Positions 51,898-62,175 of a DNA stretch of 64,000 bases are shown here, piece by piece (within the stretch, counting starts at the first letter, position 1; every line of letters begins with the position of its first letter). Both the position numbers and the translations under genes were made by a program. The stretch is from an uncultured Pseudoruegeria sp. GTDB taxonomy: Bacteria > Pseudomonadota > Alphaproteobacteria > Rhodobacterales > Rhodobacteraceae. The notes under the pieces were generated by a model. It was not told the DNA's origin and ran no database searches. It saw only the letters and a program-made list of their open reading frames with translations. The stretch is from contig CANMJD010000008.1 in NCBI GenBank assembly GCA_947498155.1, positions 1 through 64,000 on the forward strand, given 5' to 3'.

Positions 51898-52637
51898 GGT
51901 TTGACGCTGGCAGTCACATAGTTGACCGACAGGTCCCGATCCGACAGCGACCAGCTCCAGGCGATCGGGTTAAAGACAAAGCCTTTGCGATCCACAGGCC
52001 GCAGGCCCGCTGTTTCAATTAAGGCGCAAAGCTCGTCCGGCGTGATGAATTTATGCCATTCATGGGTGCCTTTGGGCAGCCAGCGCATGACATGTTCGGC
52101 CCCGACAATCGCCATCATAAAGCTTTTGGGATTTCGGTTGATCGTCGAACAGATCATCAATCCGCCGGGTTTCAACAGGTTTTCGCAGGCGCTGATATAG
52201 GCCTGCGGATCGGCCACATGTTCCACCACTTCCATGTTCAGTACGACGTCAAACTGTTCACCGGCAGCGGCCAGAGCCTCGGCGGTGATGTTGCGGTAAT
52301 CAATATTTAGGCCCTGTTGTTCGGCATGAACCTGGGCCACGGGGATATTGCCCGCCGCCGCATCTGCCCCCACCACGGTTGCACCCAATCGGGCCATAGG
52401 TTCACTTAGCAACCCGCCGCCACAGCCAATATCCAGCAACCGCAGCCCGTCAAAGGGACGTGAGTCGGTTAGATCGCGATCAAATTCTGCGGCGATCTGC
52501 TGGGTGATATAGTCCAACCGGCAGGGGTTCAGCATATGCAGCGGTTTGAATTTTCCGTTCAGATCCCACCATTCGGCGGCCATGGCTTCGAATTTGGCAA
52601 CTTCTGCCGGATCGACGGTTGTTTGGGCGGTTTGCAT
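51894..52637 (-). CDS. ubiG: 3-demethylubiquinone-9 3-O-methyltransferase / polyprenyldihydroxybenzoate methyltransferase
   Basis: UbiG carries out both O-methylations of ubiquinone synthesis at the inner membrane. This 247-residue protein shows [19 protein letters not shown] at the N-terminus (UbiG-specific), SAM motif [18 protein letters not shown] at about 69-86, [11 protein letters not shown] at about 130-140 and [12 protein letters not shown] at about 195. This motif set is diagnostic for UbiG. Confidence 0.95.
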   Translation of the reverse strand: MQTAQTTVDPAEVAKFEAMAAEWWDLNGKFKPLHMLNPCRLDYITQQIAAEFDRDLTDSRPFDGLRLLDIGCGGGLLSEPMARLGATVVGADAAAGNIPVAQVHAEQQGLNIDYRNITAEALAAAGEQFDVVLNMEVVEHVADPQAYISACENLLKPGGLMICSTINRNPKSFMMAIVGAEHVMRWLPKGTHEWHKFITPDELCALIETAGLRPVDRKGFVFNPIAWSWSLSDRDLSVNYVTASVKP

Positions 52638-52703
52638 GACGGGCTCCGGTTTTTTTGCATTCTCCCCATGGCGGGGCGGCTTGTCAGTTTATATAGAGTG
52701 AAT

Positions 52704-53693
52704 ATGGATAAAGTCGCCGATCAAAACAGCGCAGGTGGATTCCTATACCCGCCGATCTCTCCGTTTGACCAGCGGATGTTAGATGTCGGCGAGGGGCATC
52801 GCATCTATGTGGAGCAATGCGGGAACCCCGACGGTATTCCCGTGGTGGTGTTGCATGGCGGACCGGGCGGCGGATGCAGCCCGGGGATGCGGCGGTATTT
52901 TGACCCGAAAGCCTATCGCATCATCCTGTTTGACCAGCGCGGCTGCGGGCGTTCTCGTCCCCATGCCTCGGTGACAGACAACACGACATGGCATCTGGTG
53001 CGCGATATTGAACAGATTCGCGAAACGCTGGGCATTGATCGGTGGGTGGTCTTTGGCGGAAGCTGGGGCGCAACCCTATCGCTGATCTATGCGCAGACCC
53101 ACCCCGAGCGCGCGGCAGCCCTGTTGTTGCGTGGGGTGTTTCTGATGACCCAGAAAGAACTGGACTGGTTCTATGGCGGTGGGGCAGGTGTGTTCTGGCC
53201 CGAGCTATGGGCTCAGTTTGCCAGTCTGATTCCAATTGAGGAACAGGGCGACATGATCGCGGCCTATCATGACCGTCTGTTTTGCGGCGATACAGAGATC
53301 GAATCCCGTTATGCTCGGGCTTGGGCCGGATGGGAGAATTCCCTGGCCTCAATCCATAACCAAGGGGCGCGGGGCGAGCCGCCGTCGGAATACGCGCGGG
53401 CCTTTGCGCGTCTGGAAAACCACTACTTCGTCAATCGCGGCTTTCTTGAAGAGGATGGCCAGATATTGCGGGACGTTCCCAAGATCGCCCATATCCCAAG
53501 CGTGATCGTGCAGGGGCGGTTCGATATGATCTGCCCTCCGCAGGCGGCCTATCGTCTGGCTGAACACTGGCCGCTGGCGCAATTGCGGATGGTGCATCTG
53601 GCGGGACATGCCCTATCGGAGTCCGGCATTACTGCCGAACTGGTGAAGGAAACCAATAGGTTGCGCCGTCAGCGCGACACTCTGAATGTCTGA
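52704..53693 (+). CDS. pip: proline iminopeptidase
   Basis: This 329-residue alpha/beta hydrolase cleaves N-terminal proline from peptides in the cytoplasm. The oxyanion motif VLHGGPGGGCSPGMRRYFDP, nucleophile GGSWGA (Ser about 120), Asp in VQGRFDMICPP and His in LAGHALSE are all present. ATG 52704 is chosen because it gives the family N-terminus (MDKVADQNSAGGFLYPPI). It is divergent from ubiG. Confidence 0.93.
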   Translation: MDKVADQNSAGGFLYPPISPFDQRMLDVGEGHRIYVEQCGNPDGIPVVVLHGGPGGGCSPGMRRYFDPKAYRIILFDQRGCGRSRPHASVTDNTTWHLVRDIEQIRETLGIDRWVVFGGSWGATLSLIYAQTHPERAAALLLRGVFLMTQKELDWFYGGGAGVFWPELWAQFASLIPIEEQGDMIAAYHDRLFCGDTEIESRYARAWAGWENSLASIHNQGARGEPPSEYARAFARLENHYFVNRGFLEEDGQILRDVPKIAHIPSVIVQGRFDMICPPQAAYRLAEHWPLAQLRMVHLAGHALSESGITAELVKETNRLRRQRDTLNV

Positions 53694-53764
53694 TTATTAA
53701 ATCGCTTGACCCAAATGGACTCGGCTCCCAGACTGTTGGCTTCTTAGTACAAAAGTGAAACCCG

Positions 53765-54385
53765 ATGTCTGATGCGCCTCCGATCCTGCAAGAACGTGAA
53801 AACGGGCCACTCATTGCCAAGAATGTCACCCGTCTTTTTGATGAGACCGGCGCCGAATTGGACGTAAAGCCGGTGATGGCCTTATGTCGATGCGGTCAGA
53901 GCAAATCGAAACCGTTTTGTGATGGTAGCCACACAGCCGCCGGATTTGAGAGTCGGGGCGGCAAGCCCGAAGGGCCGGACCGATTTTTCACCTATGAAGG
54001 TAAAGAGGTGACGGTTTCCTTTAATCCCCGTCTCTGTGGTCATGCGGCGGAATGCGGACGGATTGCCTCGCATATTTTTGATGTAGCGCAAAAGCCATGG
54101 GTGCAACCGGATCAGGGCACGGTTGAAGAGGTAAAAGCCGTGGTTGCGGCCTGCCCGTCCGGCGCGCTGCAAATGGGGGTGCCGCCGGAAACCCTCGTGA
54201 CAGGCGCGGCGGAAGTTCGCGCCAGTAAAGATGGCCCGCTTTGGGTGAAAGGCGTGGCGATTGACACCGATACGGCGGCGACAGGAATGCCGTCGGATAA
54301 ATTCATTTTGTGCCGTTGTGGTAAATCGGGGAATAAACCCTTTTGCGATGGTACACATAGGGCAGCGGGGTGGAAGAGCAGCTAA
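53765..54385 (+). CDS. CDGSH iron-sulfur domain protein with central ferredoxin-like segment
   Basis: This 206-residue protein has two CDGSH motifs, CRCGQSKSKPFCDGSH (about 41-56) and CRCGKSGNKPFCDGTH (about 180-195). Each binds a 2Fe-2S cluster through three Cys and one His. Between them is a Fer4-like divergent segment (RLCGHAAECG, AACPSGALQM). The layout is a known bacterial form (CDGSH / Fer4_19 / CDGSH). An electron transfer or redox-sensing role is likely, not proven. A small EthD-like gene follows 27 bp downstream. Confidence 0.9.
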   Translation: MSDAPPILQERENGPLIAKNVTRLFDETGAELDVKPVMALCRCGQSKSKPFCDGSHTAAGFESRGGKPEGPDRFFTYEGKEVTVSFNPRLCGHAAECGRIASHIFDVAQKPWVQPDQGTVEEVKAVVAACPSGALQMGVPPETLVTGAAEVRASKDGPLWVKGVAIDTDTAATGMPSDKFILCRCGKSGNKPFCDGTHRAAGWKSS

Positions 54386-54412
54386 TATCTTTTAATTTTA
54401 GGGAGAATACTG

Positions 54413-54721
54413 ATGACTGCGACACTACAAGTGCTTTATCCGGCGACGGAAGGCACCACTTTTGACCACGATTATTACCAGAATACCCATTTCGGGATTG
54501 TGCAGTCCCATATGGGTGACGGGTTGGTCGCCATGATCGCCTCTAAGGGATTGGCAGGTGGGCCGGATGTCCCACCGGGATTTCACGCCATTGCCACCAT
54601 GACCTATGAAAACATGGATGCGATGCAGGCAGCACTGGGTAAAGCCGAGCCGGTATTGGGCGATATCCCGAACTATACCAATTGCACGCCACAAATGCTG
54701 ATTGGTCAGACCTACGGTTAA
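54413..54721 (+). CDS. EthD-family small protein
   Basis: This 102-residue dimeric alpha+beta-barrel fold protein has the EthD signatures TFDHDYYQNTHFGIVQ near the N-terminus and a central strand TMTYENMDAMQAAL. EthD was first linked to ether degradation, but many members have no assigned role. A Shine-Dalgarno AGGGAGAATACTG precedes the ATG. It ends in a strong terminator hairpin at 54729-54753. Confidence 0.85.
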   Translation: MTATLQVLYPATEGTTFDHDYYQNTHFGIVQSHMGDGLVAMIASKGLAGGPDVPPGFHAIATMTYENMDAMQAALGKAEPVLGDIPNYTNCTPQMLIGQTYG

Positions 54722-54728
54722 ACAGTTC

Positions 54729-54753
54729 CCCCCAAAGGACTGACCTTTGGGGG
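54729..54753. terminator. bidirectional terminator between EthD and aldo/keto reductase genes
   Basis: CCCCCAAAGG (54729-54738) pairs with CCTTTGGGGG (54744-54753), a 10-bp stem with a 5-base loop. The T-rich side is short (ATTTGAT). It separates convergent genes. Confidence 0.8.
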
Positions 54754-54759
54754 ATTTGA

Positions 54760-55788
54760 TCAACTATTTGACGATTTTGCCCAAAGATTGATGTCTCCGG
54801 CATCGGTCCATTGATCAATCGCGGCTAGCTCTTCGGCAGTGAAGTCGAGATTATCAATCGCCCCGATGCAATCGGTAACCTGCGATGGTTTAGAGGCTCC
54901 GATCAAGGCGGTGGTGATGCCGCCATTGCGCAAGACCCAGGCAATTGCCATCTGTGCCAGCGTCTGACCCCGCGCGGCGGCAATGTCGTTCAGCTTATTC
55001 AGTTTGCCAATTGTATCATCATTGATCAGATCGGCGTTCAGGGATTTGCCCTGTGTCGCGCGGCTGCCCTCGGGGATGCCGTTCAGATATTTACCGGTCA
55101 GCATGCCTTGGGCGAGCGGTGTAAAGGCGATGGAGCCGACCCCAAGATCGGTAAGGGTTTCCTTCAGCCCGTCCTCTTCGACCCAGCGGTTGAGCATATT
55201 GTAGCTCGGCTGGTGGATCAGCATCGGTGTGCCCAGATCGGTCAGGATGGCCACGGCCTCTTTGGTGCGCTGGGCATTGTAAGAGGATATTCCGGCGTAT
55301 AGCGCCTTGCCCGATCGCACGATGTCATGCAGCGCCTGCATGGTTTCCTCCAGCGGGGTCTCGGGATCAAAACGGTGGGAATAGAAAATATCCACATAGT
55401 CCAACCCCATGCGTTTAAGCGATTGATCGCAGGAAGACATCAAATACTTGCGGCTGCCAAGTTCGCCATAGGGGCCGGGCCACATCATATAACCGGCCTT
55501 AGAAGAAATGATCAGCTCATCCCGATAACCGGCGAAATCCGTGCGCAGAATCTCTCCGAAGGCTTCTTCGGCACTGCCGGGGGGCGGGCCGTAGTTATTG
55601 GCCAGATCAAAATGGGTGATGCCCGCATCAAAAGCGGTCTGGCAAATGGCGCGTTTGGTGTCATGGGGCGTGTCATGGCCGAAATTATGCCACAGGCCCA
55701 AAGACAGGGCAGGCAGTTTCAGGCCGGATCGACCACATCGGCGATAAACCATTGTGTCGTAACGATTGTCAGCGGGTGTATAGGGCAT
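54760..55788 (-). CDS. aldo/keto reductase, YghZ/L-glyceraldehyde-3-phosphate reductase-like
   Basis: This 342-residue NADPH-dependent TIM-barrel oxidoreductase has the catalytic tetrad in [12 protein letters not shown] (Asp, Tyr), [11 protein letters not shown] (Lys) and YSHRFDPE (His). The N-terminal [16 protein letters not shown] and the extra loop [12 protein letters not shown] mark the Gpr/YghZ subgroup (AKR14). It reduces aldehydes such as L-glyceraldehyde 3-phosphate or methylglyoxal. It is convergent with the EthD gene and divergent from rimP. Confidence 0.88.
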   Translation of the reverse strand: MPYTPADNRYDTMVYRRCGRSGLKLPALSLGLWHNFGHDTPHDTKRAICQTAFDAGITHFDLANNYGPPPGSAEEAFGEILRTDFAGYRDELIISSKAGYMMWPGPYGELGSRKYLMSSCDQSLKRMGLDYVDIFYSHRFDPETPLEETMQALHDIVRSGKALYAGISSYNAQRTKEAVAILTDLGTPMLIHQPSYNMLNRWVEEDGLKETLTDLGVGSIAFTPLAQGMLTGKYLNGIPEGSRATQGKSLNADLINDDTIGKLNKLNDIAAARGQTLAQMAIAWVLRNGGITTALIGASKPSQVTDCIGAIDNLDFTAEELAAIDQWTDAGDINLWAKSSNS

Positions 55789-55948
55789 GGCGCTATCCTT
55801 ATCATATCTAACCTAAGGCTAGGGGTTGTCGGGACGAAGGCAAGACCAAACGCCTATTTTGCAAATCCTCTTGCAGACTCAGCAAAGGGCTCGTATATCC
55901 CCCTTCAACAGCGGCGGTTCGGATCATCCGGACCCCACCGAACCTTCG

Positions 55949-55972
55949 AACGGGCCGCGCGCCCGTTTTTTT
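55949..55972 (+). terminator. terminator-like hairpin in the rimP leader (possible attenuator)
   Basis: AACGGGC (55949-55955), loop CGCGC, GCCCGTT (55961-55967), then five more T. This is an intrinsic terminator 18 bp upstream of the rimP GTG, with no gene directly before it on the plus strand (aldo/keto reductase faces away). A terminator between promoter and first gene suggests attenuation of the rimP-nusA-infB operon. Leader terminators before rimP are known in some proteobacteria. Confidence 0.7.
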
Positions 55973-55989
55973 GTGCTTGGAGACCCTAC

Positions 55990-56586
55990 GTGTCCGATCT
56001 TATTGCCAAAGCCGCCATCGATCAGCGATTGGCCGAGCTTGTCCAGCCCGTCATCGAAGACATGGGCTATGAGCTGGTACGCATCCGTCTGATGAGCGGT
56101 AAAACCTCTATTCTGCAGATCATGGCAGAAAAACCCGAAGGCGGGATCGAAGTGGATGATTGCGCGGCGATTTCCACCGCCGTGTCGGCCACCCTCGATG
56201 TAGAGGATCCGATTGCCGATAACTACACCCTTGAGGTATCCAGCCCGGGCATCGACCGCCCGCTGACCCGTCTCAAGGATTTTGACATGTGGCACGGGTA
56301 TGAGGCCAAGATCGAAACCTATGAGCTGATCGACGGACGTCGCCGGTTCAAGGGCGAACTGGCCGGGACCGAAGGCGATGAGGTTCTGATCACTCTGGAT
56401 GAGACACAGGGCTCAGAGGCCGTGACCATCGGGTTGAAATTTGAATGGCTGTCAGATGCCAAACTGGTTCTGACAGATGAGTTGATTAGCGAAATGCTGC
56501 GTCAACGCAAAGCCGCTGGCATTGTGGACGAAAGCAAATTCGACGACATCGAAACAGACGACACTGACGCTTCCGAGGAGGAGTGA
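55990..56586 (+). CDS. rimP: ribosome maturation factor RimP
   Basis: This 198-residue protein is needed for 30S subunit maturation. The N-terminal domain ([47 protein letters not shown]) and C-terminal SH3-like domain ([15 protein letters not shown]) are typical. The start is GTG 55990 (codes [10 protein letters not shown]); longer upstream frames are not supported. The C-terminus is an acidic tail. The gene leads the rimP-nusA-ylxR-infB operon, with nusA starting 3 bp after the stop. Confidence 0.95.
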   Translation: MSDLIAKAAIDQRLAELVQPVIEDMGYELVRIRLMSGKTSILQIMAEKPEGGIEVDDCAAISTAVSATLDVEDPIADNYTLEVSSPGIDRPLTRLKDFDMWHGYEAKIETYELIDGRRRFKGELAGTEGDEVLITLDETQGSEAVTIGLKFEWLSDAKLVLTDELISEMLRQRKAAGIVDESKFDDIETDDTDASEEE

Positions 56587-56588
56587 GA

Positions 56589-58211
56589 ATGGCGATTACT
56601 TCTGCAAACCAGCTAGAGCTGCTGCAAACAGCCGAGGCTGTGGCCCGCGAAAAAATGATCGATCCCGGTCTGGTGATCGAAGCGATGGAAGAATCCCTCG
56701 CACGGGCGGCAAAGTCCCGTTACGGCGCGGAGATGGATATTCGCGTATCGATCGACCGTAAAACCGGTCGTGCGACCTTTACCCGTGTGCGCACCGTGGT
56801 CGAAGACGAAGAGCTTGAGAACTATCAGGCGGAAATGACCGTTGAGCAGGCCAAGCAATATATGGAATCACCTTCTGTCGGTGACGTTCTGACCGAAGAA
56901 GTGCCGCCGGTTGAAATGGGCCGGATCGCCGCGCAATCCGCCAAGCAGGTGATTTTGCAAAAAGTCCGCGAAGCTGAGCGCGACCGTCAGTACGAAGAAT
57001 TCAAAGACCGCGCTGGCACGATCATCAACGGTTTGGTCAAACGCGAAGAATACGGCAATGTTATCGTTGATGTGGGCCGCGGCGAAGCCGTGCTGCGCCG
57101 CAACGAGAAAATCGGCCGCGAAAGCTATCGCCCGAATGACCGGATTCGCGTCTTTATTAAGGATGTACGTCGTGAACAGCGCGGGCCGCAGATTTTCCTG
57201 AGCCGGACGGCGCCGGAATTCATGGCCGAACTGTTCAAAATGGAAGTACCGGAAATTTATGACGGCATCATCGAGATCAAAGCCGTCGCCCGTGATCCGG
57301 GTTCCCGTGCAAAGATCGCCGTAATTTCCTACGACAATTCTATTGATCCTGTGGGCGCCTGTGTGGGTATGCGCGGCAGCCGTGTTCAGGCCGTCGTCAA
57401 CGAGCTTCAGGGCGAAAAGATCGACATCATTCCTTGGAACGAGGATCAGCCGACTTTCCTTGTGAACGCGCTGCAGCCTGCAGAAGTGTCCAAGGTTGTT
57501 CTGGACGAAGAAGCCGAGCGCATCGAAGTTGTTGTGCCTGATGAACAGCTGTCCTTGGCCATTGGCCGCCGCGGTCAGAACGTGCGTCTGGCCAGTCAGC
57601 TGACCGGTCTGGACATCGACATCATGACCGAAGCCGAAGAATCGGCGCGCCGTCAGAAAGAGTTCGAGCAGCGTACTGGCCTGTTCATGGAAACGCTGGA
57701 CCTGGACGAGTTCTTCGCCCAGCTGCTGGTGTCCGAAGGCTTTACCAACCTCGAAGAAGTCGCCTATGTCGAAGTAGACGAGCTTCTGGTGATTGACGGT
57801 GTCGATGAAGGCACCGCCGGTGAATTGCAGGCCCGTGCCCGTGACTATCTGGAAGCGCAGGCGAAAAAGGCCTTGGATCACGCCCGCGAGTTGGGTGTCG
57901 AAGACAGCCTTGTTGCATTTGACGGCCTGACACCCCAAATGATTGAGGCCTTGGCCGAAGATGGCGTGAAAACGCTAGAAGACTTCGCAACCTGTGCAGA
58001 CTGGGAATTGGCCGGTGGTTGGACCACGGTTGACGGTCAGCGGGTCAAGGATGACGGCGTTCTGGAAAAATTCGAAGTGAGCCTTGAAGAAGCGCAAAAC
58101 ATGGTCATGACCGCGCGTATTCAGCTGGGCTGGGTTGATCCTGCCGATCTGGAAACCGAAGAAGACGACGCCGAAGGCGATGACGTTGAAACAGCGGAGG
58201 ATGAGGCCTGA
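56589..58211 (+). CDS. nusA: transcription termination/antitermination factor NusA
   Basis: This 540-residue RNA polymerase-associated factor has an N-terminal RNAP-binding domain (1-130), an S1 domain (about 135-200, GTIINGLVKREEYGNVIVDV) and tandem KH domains (about 230-345, VGACVGMRGSRVQAVVNEL and AIGRRGQNVRLASQLTG). C-terminal helix-hairpin-helix repeats follow (about 365-510) and an acidic tail. ATG 56589 is chosen over GTG 56583 because GAGGAGTGAGA precedes it. It follows rimP by 2 bp and precedes the ylxR-type gene by 27 bp. Confidence 0.96.
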   Translation: MAITSANQLELLQTAEAVAREKMIDPGLVIEAMEESLARAAKSRYGAEMDIRVSIDRKTGRATFTRVRTVVEDEELENYQAEMTVEQAKQYMESPSVGDVLTEEVPPVEMGRIAAQSAKQVILQKVREAERDRQYEEFKDRAGTIINGLVKREEYGNVIVDVGRGEAVLRRNEKIGRESYRPNDRIRVFIKDVRREQRGPQIFLSRTAPEFMAELFKMEVPEIYDGIIEIKAVARDPGSRAKIAVISYDNSIDPVGACVGMRGSRVQAVVNELQGEKIDIIPWNEDQPTFLVNALQPAEVSKVVLDEEAERIEVVVPDEQLSLAIGRRGQNVRLASQLTGLDIDIMTEAEESARRQKEFEQRTGLFMETLDLDEFFAQLLVSEGFTNLEEVAYVEVDELLVIDGVDEGTAGELQARARDYLEAQAKKALDHARELGVEDSLVAFDGLTPQMIEALAEDGVKTLEDFATCADWELAGGWTTVDGQRVKDDGVLEKFEVSLEEAQNMVMTARIQLGWVDPADLETEEDDAEGDDVETAEDEA

Positions 58212-58238
58212 TCTCAGGCCTCTGCAAGAGCGCTGAAC

Positions 58239-58871
58239 ATGGCAAGAGGTGGCCGCGATAAAAACCGGGAAGACCCCGAACGCAAATGCATTGCGACGGG
58301 AGAGATCTCTCCCAAGGTGGGGTTGGTCCGGTTTGTCGTGGGGCCCGACGCACAGATCGTTCCCGACATTAACGGCAAATTGCCGGGTCGGGGCATTTAT
58401 GTTTCTGCAGAGCGGTCTGCATTGGCGTTGGCAGCAAAGAAAAAGCTGTTTTCGCGGGCCGCTAAACAACAGGTTTCGGTGCCGGATGATCTTCCGGCTT
58501 TGGTAGAGACGCTGTTGAAAGATCGGGTGATCGGGCTTTTGTCCCTTGCCCGCAAGGCGGGTGACGCAGTCACCGGATTCGAAAAGGTTAAGGAATGGAT
58601 CGTGTCGGGCCAAGGGGCCGTCCTGATCCAGGCCAGCGATGGGTCGGAGCGGGGAAAATCCAAGCTGCGCCCACCGGACGGAGAAGAGACCTACATCGGG
58701 TCTTTGACAGGCTCAGAATTGGGTTTGGCATTCGGACGGGAAAATGTGATACATGGCGCGCTCGCGGCTGGTGGACTCACGACACGTGTTGTAGAGGAAG
58801 CAGCAAAGCTGAAAAGCATGCGCGAAGATATCGGCGGGCCGACCGCCGGAAAGGGTACGAAGACCACATGA
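58239..58871 (+). CDS. ylxR: YlxR-family RNA-binding protein (DUF448 plus L7Ae-like domain)
   Basis: This 210-residue protein has an N-terminal YlxR domain with the motif RKCIATGE...LVRFVV and GRGIYV, and a C-terminal L7Ae-like RNA-binding domain from about residue 100 ([19 protein letters not shown]). Fusion of the two domains is the usual alphaproteobacterial form. It sits between nusA and infB and overlaps infB by 4 bp (ATGA). Its role is tied to RNA or ribosome metabolism but not well defined. Confidence 0.92.
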   Translation: MARGGRDKNREDPERKCIATGEISPKVGLVRFVVGPDAQIVPDINGKLPGRGIYVSAERSALALAAKKKLFSRAAKQQVSVPDDLPALVETLLKDRVIGLLSLARKAGDAVTGFEKVKEWIVSGQGAVLIQASDGSERGKSKLRPPDGEETYIGSLTGSELGLAFGRENVIHGALAAGGLTTRVVEEAAKLKSMREDIGGPTAGKGTKTT

Positions 58872-61378
58872 GCGATAGCGACGGCAAAAAAACATTGGGC
58901 CTGCGTGGCGGGCCGCGTGCAGGTAATGTGAAGCAAAGCTTCAGCCATGGCCGCACCAAAAACGTTGTGGTGGAAACCAAACGCAAACGCGTTGTGGTGC
59001 CTAAACCGGGTGCCGCCAAAACATCGGGGGGCGGCTCTGTTGGTGGAGACCCTTCCAAACGTCCTGCGGGCATTACCGACGCTGAAATGCAGCGCCGTCT
59101 GAAAGCGTTGCAAGCCGCGAAAGCGCGCGAAGCAGATGACGCCGCGCGTCGTAAGGCCGAAGAAGAAGAGCGCGCCGCTGACCGCGAACGTCGTCGGGCC
59201 GAGCAAGAGGCCAAAGAGGCCGAAGAGCGGGCCCGCGAAGAACGTGCCCGTCAAAAAGCCGAAGACGAGGAACGCAAGAAGCGCGAAGCCGAAGAAGCCA
59301 AGAAACGCGCCGCCGCAGAAGCGGCAGCAGCAAGTGCCCCACCGGCTGCTAAGGCAGCACCGGGTGAGGATAAGCCCGCAGCTGCGCGTCCGAACTTTAA
59401 ACCGGCGCCGACTCAAGAGCGCAAAAACGAGCGCGACAACCGTGAACGCCCTGCGCGTAAAGGTGCCGGTGGCAATGGTCGTCGCTCTGGTAAGCTGACG
59501 GTTAATCAGGCGCTGTCCGGCGGTGACGGGCGTCATCGGTCCATGGCGGCGATGAAGCGTAAGCAAGAGCGTGCGCGTCAGAAAGCAATGGGCGGTGCGC
59601 AAGAGCGCGAAAAGGTAATCCGTGACGTTCAGTTGCCCGAGGCCATTGTGGTATCGGAACTGGCGAACCGGATGGCAGAACGTGTGGCCGATGTTGTCAA
59701 AGAGCTCATGAAAATGGGCATGATGGTCAACCAGAACCAGACAATCGACGCCGATACCGCAGAACTGATCATCGAAGAATTCGGCCACAAAGTGGTTCGG
59801 GTGTCCGATGCTGACGTTGAAGATGTGATCAAGGTCACCGAAGACGATGAGGCCGATCTGGTTTCCCGTCCACCGGTCATCACGATTATGGGTCACGTTG
59901 ACCACGGTAAAACATCGCTTTTGGACGCTATCCGCGACGCCAAAGTCGTTTCCGGCGAAGCTGGTGGCATTACCCAACATATTGGCGCCTATCAGGTGAA
60001 AACCGACTCCGGCACCTTGCTGTCCTTCCTCGACACACCGGGCCACGCGGCCTTTACGTCGATGCGGGCACGGGGCGCGCAGGTTACGGATATTGTTGTG
60101 CTGGTTGTGGCTGCCGATGACTCGGTCATGCCGCAAACAATCGAAGCGATCCACCACGCCAAAGCGGCGGGTGTGCCGATGATTGTGGCCATCAACAAAT
60201 GCGACAAACCGCAAGCCGACGCCAATCGTGTGCGCACAGAATTGCTGCAACACGAAGTGATCGTAGAAGCAATGTCCGGCGAAGTGCAGGACGTTGAGGT
60301 TTCCGCGATTACCGGTCAGGGTCTTGATGCGCTGCTGGAAGCGATTGCGCTGCAGTCTGAAATCCTCGAACTGAAAGCCAACCCGAAGCGTGCCGCAAGC
60401 GGTGCGGTGATTGAGGCCCAGTTGGATGTGGGCCGTGGTCCGGTTGCGACGGTTCTGGTTCAGAACGGTACATTGCGTCAGGGTGATATCTTTGTTGTGG
60501 GTGAGCAGTTCGGTAAAGTTCGTGCGCTGGTCAACGACAAAGGCGAGCGGGTTGCCGAAGCAGGGCCTTCCGTTCCTGTTGAGGTGCTTGGCCTGAATGG
60601 CACGCCCGAGGCTGGCGACGTGTTGAATGTTGTCTCCACCGAAGCGCAAGCCCGTGAAATTGCCAACTACCGTGCGCAAGCCGCCAAAGACAAACGTGCG
60701 GCGGCAGGGGCAGCAACGACACTTGAACAGTTGATGGCCAAGGCCAAAGACGACGAAAATGTCGCCGAGCTGCCAATCCTTGTCAAAGCCGACGTTCAGG
60801 GCTCTGCCGAAGCTATCGTACAAGCGATGGAGAAAATCGGGAACGATGAGGTGCGCGTGCGTGTATTGCACTCCGGTGTGGGCGCGATTACCGAATCCGA
60901 TATTGGTCTGGCCGAAGCCTCCGGTTGTCCTGTGTTTGGCTTTAACGTGCGGGCGAATGCCTCTGCGCGGAACACAGCCAACCAGAAGGGCATCGAAATC
61001 CGGTATTATTCGGTGATTTATGATCTTGTCGACGATGTGAAAGCAGCGGCCTCCGGTCTGTTGTCTGCTGAAATCCGCGAAAACTTCATCGGATATGCCG
61101 AAATCAAGGAAGTCTTCAAAGTGACAGGCATCGGTCGTGTGGCAGGCTGTCTGGTGACCGAGGGTATCGCCCGTCGTTCTGCCGGTGTGCGCTTGCTGCG
61201 GGATAACGTGGTGATCCATGAGGGCAACCTGAAGACACTGAAACGCTTCAAAGACGAAGTCAAAGATGTTCAGTCCGGTCAGGAATGCGGCATGGCGTTT
61301 GAGAACTACGAAGATATTCGCCCCGGCGATGTCATCGAGATCTTCGAGCGTGAAGAGGTTGAACGCTCTCTCAGCTAG
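58868..61378 (+). CDS. infB: translation initiation factor IF-2
   Basis: This 836-residue GTPase places fMet-tRNA on the ribosome. The N-terminal region has a 20-residue basic start and then a long charged Ala/Glu/Arg/Lys-rich helix (about 80-170) and an IF2_N domain near 255-305. The G domain shows G1 GHVDHGKTS at about 342, G3 DTPGH at about 389 and G4 NKCD at about 444. Domains II to IV follow to the C-terminus. ATG 58868 overlaps the ylxR stop. A terminator follows at 61410, so rbfA-truB are not immediately downstream. Confidence 0.97.
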   Translation: MSDSDGKKTLGLRGGPRAGNVKQSFSHGRTKNVVVETKRKRVVVPKPGAAKTSGGGSVGGDPSKRPAGITDAEMQRRLKALQAAKAREADDAARRKAEEEERAADRERRRAEQEAKEAEERAREERARQKAEDEERKKREAEEAKKRAAAEAAAASAPPAAKAAPGEDKPAAARPNFKPAPTQERKNERDNRERPARKGAGGNGRRSGKLTVNQALSGGDGRHRSMAAMKRKQERARQKAMGGAQEREKVIRDVQLPEAIVVSELANRMAERVADVVKELMKMGMMVNQNQTIDADTAELIIEEFGHKVVRVSDADVEDVIKVTEDDEADLVSRPPVITIMGHVDHGKTSLLDAIRDAKVVSGEAGGITQHIGAYQVKTDSGTLLSFLDTPGHAAFTSMRARGAQVTDIVVLVVAADDSVMPQTIEAIHHAKAAGVPMIVAINKCDKPQADANRVRTELLQHEVIVEAMSGEVQDVEVSAITGQGLDALLEAIALQSEILELKANPKRAASGAVIEAQLDVGRGPVATVLVQNGTLRQGDIFVVGEQFGKVRALVNDKGERVAEAGPSVPVEVLGLNGTPEAGDVLNVVSTEAQAREIANYRAQAAKDKRAAAGAATTLEQLMAKAKDDENVAELPILVKADVQGSAEAIVQAMEKIGNDEVRVRVLHSGVGAITESDIGLAEASGCPVFGFNVRANASARNTANQKGIEIRYYSVIYDLVDDVKAAASGLLSAEIRENFIGYAEIKEVFKVTGIGRVAGCLVTEGIARRSAGVRLLRDNVVIHEGNLKTLKRFKDEVKDVQSGQECGMAFENYEDIRPGDVIEIFEREEVERSLS

Positions 61379-61409
61379 GCTGGGTCAGCTTCACTACTGT
61401 AGAAAAGAA

Positions 61410-61440
61410 AAAGGACGGGGCCCAAACCCCGTCCTTTTTT
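61410..61440. terminator. Rho-independent terminator after infB
   Basis: AAAGGACGGGG (61410-61420) pairs with CCCCGTCCTTT (61427-61437) with a 6-base loop and a run of six T. It ends the rimP-nusA-ylxR-infB transcript. Confidence 0.93.
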
Positions 61441-61478
61441 CTTCTGATATGCTCGGTGAGTGAGCGAATGGCAGTACG

Positions 61479-61604
61479 TTACCGTACTGGGAACCCTTCA
61501 AAATCGTTTGCGCCGACGCGGACGACGATCTTTCCGTTCTCCAGTGTTCGTACAAACATTCCCTGTACAGAGATGTAACTGCCCATTGTTATTGTCTTCA
61601 TCAT
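61479..61604 (-). CDS. small hypothetical protein
   Basis: This 41-residue protein starts MMKTITMGSYISVQGMFVRT and ends VRVGANDFEGFPVR. It is beta-rich, with no signal peptide. A GGGGAGAAATTGG Shine-Dalgarno stretch precedes ATG 61604; ATG 61601 is the alternative. The hydrophobic/polar alternation resembles one short beta-hairpin. Too short for family recognition. It lies alone between infB terminator and mutT, with an AT-rich upstream region (61605-61776) suited to a promoter. Confidence 0.55.
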   Translation of the reverse strand: MMKTITMGSYISVQGMFVRTLENGKIVVRVGANDFEGFPVR

Positions 61605-61776
61605 TTCCAATTTCTCCCCAAAACAAACTGGTTGTGTAACGATTATATATAGACTGATTAACAAATCACCATGTTTCGTCACGGAAAGTTGTGAATTTTG
61701 GCGAAACGTAAAAAAATTGTCATGAAATCGTAATGCAATCTTAGGGAGATGACCCAAAAACAGGCCTTTGACTGGA

Positions 61777-62175
61777 TTATAACCAATCTCTGAGAATTGG
61801 AATAAGCGGCACGTCGGCAGGGGGCATCGGATAGCTGCGCAAATCTTTGACATGTGCCCATTTAAGCGTCTGACCCTCTTGCGGGACCGGGGTGCCCTCC
61901 CATTTGCGGCAGGCAAACAGCGGCATCAACAGGTGAAATGATTCGTAGCTGTGGCTGGCAAAGGTCAGCGGGGCAAGGCAGCTTTGCCAGGTGTTGATCC
62001 CCAATTCTTCTTGCAATTCGCGGATCAACGCGGCCTCGGGTGTTTCCCCGTCTTCGACCTTGCCGCCGGGAAATTCCCAGAGACCAGCCATGGATTTGCC
62101 TTCGGGGCGCTGCGCCAGCAACACCCGACCATCCACATCCACCAGCGCAACAGCGGACACCAGAACCGTCTTCAT
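61777..62175 (-). CDS. mutT: 8-oxo-dGTP diphosphatase MutT (Nudix hydrolase)
   Basis: This 132-residue protein removes oxidised dGTP from the nucleotide pool. The Nudix box is complete: GGKVEDGETPEAALIRELQE followed by ELGI at about 38-61. The N-terminal VSAVALVDVDGRVLLAQRPE and WEFPGGK segments are typical of MutT. It overlaps argJ by 4 bp (62172-62175), so the two are co-translated. Confidence 0.93.
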   Translation of the reverse strand: MKTVLVSAVALVDVDGRVLLAQRPEGKSMAGLWEFPGGKVEDGETPEAALIRELQEELGINTWQSCLAPLTFASHSYESFHLLMPLFACRKWEGTPVPQEGQTLKWAHVKDLRSYPMPPADVPLIPILRDWL

